A stretch of DNA of 60,000 bases, taken from contig JAQGDQ010000032.1 in assembly GCA_030141605.1 (NCBI GenBank), positions 419,501-479,500 of the forward strand, written 5' to 3'. Below are positions 1-10,700 of this stretch, in pieces (the first letter of the stretch is position 1; every line of letters starts with the position of its first letter). The notes below the pieces were generated by a model that had not been told where the DNA came from, searched no databases, and saw only the letters and a list, made by a program, of their open reading frames with translations. Position numbers and translations under genes: made by a program. This DNA is from Tubiluchus corallicola. Taxonomy: Eukaryota; Priapulida; Priapulimorpha; Priapulimorphida; Tubiluchidae.

Positions 1-1389
1 AAAAATGTCATAGACCAAAACTGCACTTGATGACTGAGGCACAAAAACTTCCCATCCTTAATCAATGCAATGGTAGCATAGGACGTATAAGTGAGGTAGT
101 TCAAAGTCAGACATGGCTGCATGCTCAAATAATGTGACATTCTTATGCAACGATATGTATCATGTTGACGAAAACTCAAGGATGTATTTTCCGTTAGAAA
201 TTCAAAAAATTCACAAATGTTCTAGGTCACATATGCTGCAAGCCTGCGCTGACACATTTACAAGCACATAATGCAGTTAGTAAATGTTAGTGAGCCATGC
301 CTGGTAGCGAGAGGTAGAAGTTGTTTTTTGACACAAAATCAACAAAAACATTACTCCCATAGAGTGTATCAAAAATAATTCCAACAATCACTGTAAGGTG
401 GGTTAGTTTATGTGCTGGACGGTTTCTATTGTCTACTATTAAATGATCAGCTGATTGCTGACTCAGACAATACAACCCACTGTGTAAATGTCAAGGCATA
501 TAACTAGAAGAAGGCAAGTCATTAGTATAAAACACATATAAAATATCCTGCTGTAGATGCAATTAAGAAAGGTAGGTAGTATTCAGGAAGACGGAAGATC
601 ACGCTCACCTCACACTACAGTTCTCAAAAGTGGCTCATGGGTTACACTTATCGTCAAATGTACTCAATTTTGTAAAGCCATATATCGCACAAAATGCCTG
701 GCATCACGAAAAACATGACAGCTTAGCCACGACTGATCCAGTAAAACCCTCACCAAAAGTAAAATTTAGTTTTGCTTTGGCACCAAGCTTGCAAAATGAC
801 AAACATGTAAAATGTATGGTCAAAACTTACTCAATTCTAGTCATTTCAACATCTTGGTGAGAAAATCCACTTTGAGAATTTCACACAAATTTTTGCTTTC
901 ATAATGCTCCCAAAAAAGCTCAATTCACATTGATATAAACAGGGCAATGACTACTATAGACTCTAAGGAATTAAAACTCAGAACAAACGGAAGCAACATA
1001 GAGACGATTGTAACTATTTCACTAAAAAAAATTTGTCTGATTGTCAGAAACAAAGCAGTGGCTTTAGCAAAAACAAGTTCAAGAATACAAAACTAACTCA
1101 TTCAAACAGTGCCCTTTAGCTATGCTTAAGCAAAACTGAATTGACCAAATCGAGCCTATCATCCTTAAACAAAAGTTTTACATCTTCCAGTGAAATTACC
1201 AGTTGATAAAACTCCCAGCTTTATAATCATTTAGTTATCCGTATTATTAACCATGTTAGAACAAACGTGCAGGTTTATAGCAGGTAGAATAGGCCACCTA
1301 AGCAAAGAGAAAAAAAACTGCTTATAAAATATTGCTGTTATGCCACAATTACAGACAAAAATGAGAGTTACAAAAATTTGGGCAAACTT
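1..1389. other. 3' flank of the HR3/ROR gene, no gene seen
   Basis: AT-rich sequence downstream of the receptor stop codon. Part of it is expected to be 3' UTR on the minus strand. I see no coding pattern, RNA gene or clear repeat. A 76-codon open frame at 630-860 (+) has no recognisable family signature and no supporting splice or context signal. Confidence 0.5.
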
Positions 1390-1395
1390 TTTAAT
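1390..1395 (-). terminator. HR3: possible poly(A) signal (ATTAAA) of HR3/ROR
   Basis: Minus-strand ATTAAA about 160 bases after the receptor stop codon. It is the common variant hexamer. I found no canonical AATAAA between the stop and the window edge, so the true 3' end may lie further left. Confidence 0.3.
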
Positions 1396-1553
1396 CATAA
1401 AATTAATGTCTACGTTATCTTATGCGTGAGTGAACTGCATTGTCTCCCTCCATACACTTGGCACCGCTACATACATATAATAAATACATAACAAGTATCA
1501 CCTAGTGGTCTAGCACCTAACTAATATGCTATGTGATACTCGTCGAGCTCTAG

Positions 1554-1798
1554 TCATTCTGGCGCTGAGAAAAGCTCTTTGTGTAAGGCGGGAAATTCCA
1601 GATGAGGATTGTTCATGCGGAACTTGCTCAATACTTGCACGTGTTTATTACTGATATTCCGCAATTGCGCCGACATATGTAACAGCTTCGTAATGGTGTC
1701 GTCACTTGAATGTCGCTTATACAGTTCATCTTTCATTGCATTAACGACACGTTCGTGTAATTTTTCTATCATTTGTATATCAGAGAGACCGTCCCGTA
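1554..1798 (-). CDS. HR3: HR3/ROR last coding exon (LBD helices 9-12 and AF-2)
   Basis: 245 bases, two bases completing a split codon, then 80 codons and TGA. It begins with [17 protein letters not shown] and ends [12 protein letters not shown]. The segment [20 protein letters not shown] matches the H10/11 to H12 region of HR3/ROR, where the family reads PALYKELF or PPLYKELF. Tyrosine is replaced by histidine just before KELF; the acidic AF-2 core is intact, so coactivator binding should be possible. The acceptor is a pyrimidine-rich TTTTTTCAG. The protein ends a few residues after AF-2, shorter than in vertebrate ROR-alpha. Confidence 0.95.
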
Positions 1799-4700
1799 CT
1801 GAAAAAAGAAAACGTGACAACATAGCATTGCAAAACGAAGAATATTAATTATAAGCAGTGAACAGTTAACTAATAATCATGCATATATGTCAAACTAAAA
1901 TATGTTTGCTAGAAATAACAGAGAGAATTTAGTGATTGGAATATCAACTTCATTATAAAGGAGTGTAAAATTAAATCCATCTAATTCCATTTTAAAAATT
2001 AGCATGTTAGTCTTTCTTTATAATATTTTGTTCTGAAACCAGTAGTTTGTTCCCTAGAATCAGTTTCCCATTTCGTCATTATAACACGTCACTTCCCCAA
2101 GATAAAGTATTTTGCACTCTCAAGATAAAAGAAAATTGACTGAAAATAGTAGCTGAAGTAGCTTTCTGATATAGTGTCTCAAGGAAATGAAAGCCAGATA
2201 CTGCCTTGGCAAAATCGGATGCTACCTTGAGGGAATGAATTACTAACTTGAAGGAATAAGGCATAACTCGATAATACGAGGTTGATCTTGAAGAAGTCAT
2301 CGATGGTAATGATGCCAAAGTCGATGGTTAAATTGGTATACATAAGAAAATGCTTGTAGCATACATTACAGTAACTTACAGGGTGACAACAAAATAGTGG
2401 CCGCGAACAATGCTGTCTCCATATCAGTTAGCTGAACCATAGTGAGCTCCTTGACAAAAGCAAACACGCTTGTGATCAAGTCCATCTCAGAAGGATCTGA
2501 AAATGAAGATGAATGTCAAACGTTGGCTTTTGCAAAAAATCCAAAATCAAGATAAAGGACTTCATTACTTGTTACCTAAACACAATTCTCATAAGCACAA
2601 TCTTCGTAAGCAGCTGATGTACACTTTGCCTCTTTGCCACACTGAGCAATTTTAAAAATAGTTTTACACCATATGTGCTTTAATTAATGAGACACCGAGT
2701 TAATGCATTTTAATAAAATCAATCTTATCGTAAATATTGTCTTTTAATGTAATGTATTGTAATTTAACCTCCGGGTTTAAAGATTTAATAAACTTAAAGT
2801 TATAGTCAGTGCAAAAAAATGAATGAAACTCTTTCATAGTAATGACGTACAAGATAGGAAGACAAAATAAAAAAATGAGTAGTTGACTGAGCTGACATTG
2901 TCTGTTGATAAAGAATATCTATATATACACACACACACTTTTCATATCCGTATATATATTAGATTTGAAAACAAAAATCTACAATAAAACAAAATTAAAA
3001 CCGCTGAAATATTTCAGCTCTGGTACTAAGTTTTATCATTTTATCATTAGATGTGAGCAGTGAATGTTCGGCAAAGTGCCAAAAAGTATAAAGAAACACG
3101 TTCAATATCAGGGTTACATTTTCTAAAAAAACCGACTGAAAAGTGTTTACATACCATCACTATAGAAAATTTCTATTGGCGTAAACATGTCCCCATATAA
3201 TACTCTGTTTGTGGCCGTGTCAAAATTCTGACCCATCCTAATCAGACTTATTTCAAATGCTGCTGCTTTTAAAAGCATAATCTGATCATCCTGTAAAAAA
3301 GCAAATACACATGTTGTATGACTAACTATTTTAAGTTATGCTAGAACTGATTAATGTGCACAGTTATTATTTAGAATCTAAATTTCAATATTATTAGCTA
3401 ATGAGGGAACAATACTTGTTTTAAATTTTCATAACTGAACCTAATTAGAAAGTATTCAGACTCGGCCATGATAATCAGGATGTGGATTACAAGTTTAGTG
3501 CCTTGACTATTAAGTCTCTGTATGATATAGTGGTCATGGCAAAAAAATTCCATTAAAAGAACTGAATTTCCTAGTATGTAAGAGTTTTTACCTATGTTTG
3601 TGCCAATAATCCTTAGCTCACAAGGTAATTAATGTAAAACTAGTACAATGAATCTTTTGCGTACAAAACTGTTTATGTAATATAAGCTTGTTTACTAATT
3701 CCACTTATTCTTGACTATAAATAATTAAATACTTTGTCTGGTAATGTATAAAACTGCTAGTGATGCTGTTACTGTATAAAATCTTTTAATATGGTTAAAA
3801 GTATGTATTTCAGAAAGAGAATTAATTTTTTTCTATTATAAATTACATAGTTTTATTTTTTTATAGTTTTTTCAATTTTTTAGAGAGATAATTACAAAAA
3901 AAATCTGTACAAATTTTGGTCAAAATGATTTGAAGTACTATTAGTTGCTAATGCATAGCTTCTATTAAAAGCATTCAATAAAAATGCTATAAAATGATCA
4001 TTCTAGATAAACTGATAAAATCAAACAAATTACCCGCTGTTCAAATATAGGCAGGTACTAACTCATTTACATACTTTTCAACATTAGTGAAGCGAATATT
4101 AATTCATCCGCAGCTGTTTTCAGCTCTGTAAGAATTCTTCTATAAAACATAAAGTCAATGTTTTTTGGTTTGTTTAGGCCTGCTGCTGTATATTACATTA
4201 AAATATTAAAAAAGCAAAACCTTCCTTTTATGTCATGTCTTACACCATGCGTTTGCAATATATGGCACTAAATGACACCTGTCATGATATCAGCTACATA
4301 CCTGAGAAAGTTTCATGAAGCCTGGTATCATTTTGGCAAACTCAATGATGTTCTGTATAACATTAGTGAGCTTTGTGGCACCATCCATCCACATCTGTTC
4401 ATGTGTCTAAAAACAACAAGCATATGTTACCTTAGGCAGTATCTTGCACATATTCGTTTCTCGTTCATACACATTGCATACAGTTTTAGTGTTTTACAGT
4501 AGATATTGTAATAGATATATAAAAACTAATAAAACTCTGTACATTATCCTGTAATAGGTACCAAGCCATTAAACACATTTAAAATTTTATGTTACATTAA
4601 ACTCACAAAAAGAACTCAAATAATTCAGGTATTTGTACATAATATGTATTAGTTTTGTAAGTCAATCAGATGCAATAACCAAATATAAATGAGCAGTACT

Positions 4701-7700
4701 CATGTGAGCAGCATTCTCACATCATAAAGAACTGCTATTGTCATGCAATAGAAAAGCTAAGAATGGAGTATGAAATTTTACATCGCTTCCAAAGTAAAAT
4801 ACTGAGAACAGGCAGAAAAGTGAATACAAATAAACATTAAAACAAGTACAATTACCATTGTTTTATACATTAAAATTTGGTTAGGGTCTGGGTGCTGTAG
4901 TCGTAACTGTTCAACTTGGTCTAACGTGTATAATGCTGTCCTCTGATAGGCATCCAATACTGTTTTTGACAAATGTTCTAAAATGCACAAAATAAAAAGA
5001 ATAAAATAGTGACTACCATAGTATTATCAGCACTAAAACAATTATTTCTATAAACAGTAATGATATTTTGTTTAAACAAAGGAATTAGTGGTTATTGTGT
5101 ATACAGAAGGAACATGTACTGACAGGGGACAGGTCATTTGGGCGCCAGACACTTGGGCGCCGACTCTCTTGGGTGCAAGATATTTGGGCGCCAGGCAGTA
5201 CAAAATGTGATGTCCGTAGTTGGCTTATTAGATGATTCCTCTTTGACTGCTTGTTTACATTCCAAAAATTATTATAAACTTTTGAAATTTACCTAACGTT
5301 TTTGTAAGCAAATAAATAATTATTTTTGTGAGTACGATTGTGTAATTGTCACTAGAAATAACTAAAACACTCACCTTGCATTAAAGACTCTGCTGCTGAA
5401 CACAGATGGAAATATTGCATTTTACAAAAGATATCACGAAGAAACTAATCATGAAAGTGATAATTATGTATTAAGCATTTTTTCTCATTAGCTGATCTGT
5501 TTTCTTTCGAATAGGCAGCTATTACAAATAACTTAACCTTACATCATACCAAGCCCTGGATAAATAGTTACACGTTAACTTTAGATTATCGTTGGCTAGC
5601 TTGGAATAAACATTGCTAATAATGCATAACTACATCTCACTGTTTATGTTACTGACATGCTTTGTTCATCTTAACAACTATACATGCGCTAGCACTGACG
5701 GTGGAGAAAGTGCAGAAAGGCAATTAACTGGTTTTACTTGTGCTATATGACATTACGACAGAGTTATATAACAATAATAAACATTATGACAGTGTCTGGA
5801 GGTGGACATAGGGAATCAATAAAAATTTAATGAACAAAATATAAACAAATTTAGGTACGTTATCAAATTTTGTTATGCCCAAATGTCTCGTGCCCAAGTG
5901 TCTTGTACCCAAATGCCTCGTGCCAAATGTCCCATGCCCAAATGTCACATACTCGTACTGATTAAATCGCCATCTAACATATACACATGTTACATGTAAT
6001 ATATACACATGTTGATATGTGTATATATATATATATACACACATATATGCCAGTGTATATCCTAGGACATACGAGTGTATTTAAGGATTTCAAAGCTAAA
6101 GCTCCAGTAACTTCATTACTTTTGACAGCTCTTACATTAAATGAAGCATCAATCTAATAGCTTCTTGTCAATGGTTTTATTTTTTAATTTGAGCCAGCAA
6201 ATGAAATAGGATAAAAAAACCATGCCATTTTTGCCTGTTACTACAGTTTCCTAGGTAGGGTAGAAAAATTTCAATTTAATCACAATTATGAACAATTTAT
6301 CAAATCTGTTCATGAAGTAATGAAATTTACTTTCACTACGTTAGTGATATACGTAGTTGTGCATTGTCAGTTCTTTGCCCACTTTTACTGAAAATAAATA
6401 ATGAAGCTCACAAAAGAAAATGTATTAACAGACAACGCTTTAACTGCTTAAAGATGACCTTCCATTAAAATGACCACATTTATCAGATAGTGTGAGAATT
6501 TAAATTTTCAAGTTTTACATAAGACGTAGATGAGATAAAACATCGAGGCAATTTTTTAGCTTCATGTAAAAATTTCTTGAACCTGTCCTTAGACAAACTG
6601 TGCCCAAAAAATCAAAACAAACTTCTTGACAATAAGACAAAAAACAAAGAAGCATTAAAACAATATAACCAGGAGTATTTCATTTGTCTTTAGCAATTTA
6701 GTCCAATGCCAAAAGATCATACCTATTTCTAAAATTTGTATGCCATTGTCCGGCTGTATACTATGTACGCTATGCGCTTCGGATTTTATACGTATATCGT
6801 ACTCAGACGTTGTCGTTGGAAGATGTGTATAAGAAGGCTCAGGCTTCACACTGTACGACAAGTCCTGCGTCGATGGATACGGATAACCATTTAATGGCGA
6901 CGTCTGTTGGTGATAACCTCTGCAAACAGTATCATATTTGAAAATATAAATACTGAATCTAAAAATTGGGTAAAATTCAAATAAACACTTATTTTTTTAA
7001 GCTGAAAATAAACGTAAGTGACATAGAATAAAAAACTGTAAAGTAAGCTAGTATACAAACGATTTCTTAAAATTCAGGCATCTTACATACTATGGTGAGG
7101 TCTCAAATGCACACGATGGAGTTTAATATGGTTTAGATTTAGTCAAAACAATCCAGATAGCTCATATATGGTCAACAGACACTTCTTTAATAAACTTCAT
7201 AAAATCAGTATTATTAGTTCTACTAGGATCAACTTCAGCTACTAAATAATTGCGATAATCATAATTATTGTTATTTAAAAATTATATCACAGTAAATGGT
7301 AATGACAAGCAAACACAATGTGCCAAACTGACTCGCAGGAACTTTACGTATACAAATTGCAAAGCAATATACAAATTGTTGTATTCCCTTTTACAGCAAA
7401 AAACTTCTGTCCATCTACATTCTGATTTTGTAATTTACACAGCAGTAATCCACATTTTTGTTCACTAATGTTTATGTGACATTGACTGCGAAAAGTACAC
7501 TAACTTTGCAAATGCCAAGTGGCTGCTAATAAACTACATAAATTATATGAACACAATAAAAAAAAGGTTTTACGGGCCAATTATGCTTCATTAGCTACAG
7601 GCCATTATCAAAAAACAAAAAAATATAAAACAAAATAGAAAATGCTGTTACTGCTACTGCTATATACTATTCTTCAAAACTATTTCCAGCAGGCTTCAAG

Positions 7701-10700
7701 AGAATGAAAACTGCTGCTTACAAAAGATATTTATTTGTTGAATCTTGTGAACTAGATGGTTGAATTTGTGTTAGATGCGCTTGAGCTTCGTATTGACTCA
7801 TCAGCGCTCGATGTTCCTTGTGCCATCGCACCTCATCTTCAACTCTTTCCCGCTGCTTCTTTGACATTCGTCCAAATTTTACAGCTGAAACACACACAAA
7901 TGCACAAATAATCGTACCAATTTCAATACAATCTGTAACAATATAAAAATGCTAGCCAATGCCCAGGTGAATAAAAGCAAAGCTACTTTGAAACATTATG
8001 CAGATTTGAAGTGATAAAGAAACTCAAAAATAAAAATCTCCTAGCCTGTGTGTAAGTAAAGCGTAGGTATTTTTGTAATACTTATTTTACCTATACAAGC
8101 TATTTGACACTTAAAGAAGGCTTGTTTTTACTTTAATAAAAGAGAATCAAACATCCTGGAGTAATTTACTAAACAAAAAATGCCATCACATCTGGTGATT
8201 TGATACTAAGTCAGGCTAGTGGAAACATTTTGAAACCAGCACGCATACAGTTGCACTTTTGCCATAACAAATAACTATCTCAAACAAAATGACATTGTAA
8301 TCTTCGACTATGAGCAATGATAAATTAAAAGTAATTTTATCCTGACTCGAAATGAAAATGGTTGCAGCGGTGCATTGCTATCATGCATGAATAAGGCCTG
8401 AGGTTTAATTAGCCATGAGATTGATTAAGACAGTACAATTTCCAAAAAATTTTCTTCCAGCAAGTCACTCTTGACCGGTCAATGGAAAATTTAGAAACAT
8501 GGGCAATTATTAGGTCTCTACTTCTCAACTTCGAATGGAGCACTCATAAAGCAGATCCACTACTTGAACAATTTATACAGGATGAAAAACCCTTATCCTT
8601 GATAAAGCACATTTTTTCAGAGTGCCATATCACATGGCAAGCAGTGCAAAGTACCAACAGAACAACTAAGTGAACCTCAGAAACATCAAAGTACCTTCCC
8701 ATCTCACTGTAGATCTAATTCAGGTCTACAATAGTAAAACAATACTACGCTTGCATCCGGCGTGGTGCTGACATGCCATTGGAATAACTGTGTCTAGTTT
8801 TTTTACTGGATTAACTGCTGTGTTTACCTGTTTTTAGTGCAATTTCTTTTGTTTCAGAATGCTGCCTACCCAATCAATGTTTGTAATAGACATAATGGGC
8901 ATGATGATGTTAGTAGAATAAAGCAAGTCGGGACCAGTGTGTGAACATTATTTCTGCTTTCTATGGAATTTTGCACCAATCCAAATTTGGTGTACCACAG
9001 TAACTAACACTAAATTGCAAATATGTAATGATGTCACCAATGCAACAAGCCCTATCATTCTATAATTTTGGTACTGCTACTGGTGCCACACTGTGTGCAC
9101 ATTTTGATGTTTATCAACAGAAGACAGAAAATTAGAAATATATACGCATGCCTCGTAGGGTGTCACTACACTCAAGGACAGCTTTGATTTGCATTAATGT
9201 GAGCATAAAAAATTTACCATCTCGTGACATGCCTAATGCTAGGCATTTTTGTAGGCGACAATACTGACACCGATTTCTATTGACACGATCTACGACACAG
9301 TTTTTCTGTCTAGGACATTGGTAGTTCACCACACTGCTTTGGCTGCGTCGGAAAAAGCCCTGAAACAAATAAAGAAGACCAAAATAAACATAAAATATGT
9401 ACAGTAGAATTCTATTTTGTATGGCCATCTATTTTCTTCTGTTGTGATTAAATCTGCATAAATTGGGATGCATAGCTTTTCAAAAGATCGACATCCTAAA
9501 CCATGGATAATTTACGAATATTTTTAAGAAATTATGAAGAGTAAGACAGATCTATAACACTACTGGCACTCACTACAACAATATGAAGCTATAAACAAGT
9601 GCATATTAATCAAATAGACAAATATCAGGCAAACTAACATAGAAAATGAAATGCAAAAAGCATTTTAACGAATTTTAAAAATATATATATATAGTTTACA
9701 ATGTTCACCTAAAGATGGCTTAAAAATACCTGCATCCATAAGGCAAAATAGCATACGTTTTGTGATAAAAATAATTTGCAAACATTTTTAGAATTCCAGA
9801 TCTTTGATACTAGTGTTTGTAGAAATACAACCGCTCCAAACTGTCTTATTAAAAACATTGAAAAATAATACAAAAATTAAAGGAACGTTTTGATAGTTAT
9901 ATCCATTCAAGTTGTCTTAAAACAGAACCAACAGCGCTTGAAATTGTGACAAACAATAAGCACAATAACCTTGTCACGTTTATTAATATTTGCCCGCTGC
10001 ACAGTAAAATACAGCAGCGCTATAATAAACAACTTGTACAATCCACCGTAGGTAGCAGCACGATCATGCTAGTTATCATTTTAGAATGTACTTGATTCGC
10101 TGTAGAATCCTGCGTGTCCTATACTGAAAACAAACTTGGTTCGTTCACAGCAGCTGATTTAAAGATTTTTCAGATACTTACGAAAAACGAAGGACACCAA
10201 CCAACACTTTTCATCAACATAATTCCAATAGTGCAATAATTATAGCGACAAACACAAATTTATATAATAACATTCTAAAATGTGACGTCTTAAGGCTCTA
10301 TCCCGCCACTATGTGGCAGCACATACATAATTTTTAATCAGCACATTCAATATTATTTTCTTCGCACCACTTCCGCTTCTGTTTGAACTCCAGTATAAAC
10401 ATTGCGCATAGAAATTTAGCCAGGGTCATTTACATTCTATTGAACTGCTTCCTTTAGCTTAGTTTAAAAAACTCAGTTTGATTTTTTCAGCTCAGAAATT
10501 TGAAGTTCCTTAGTGGACCAAAAGAAAACCGCTAGTGACATATGTATTTGAGAAAAGCTGAAGGCTTATACTGTCATGATTAGGATTAACAGGATACTCT
10601 CATAGAAACCCGATACATTTCCACAATTAAAGATTTAAACGTTACTAGGGTTGGTGCGGCAATCACCAGGGCAAGCAAATTATTCCATTCGTTCACTACT

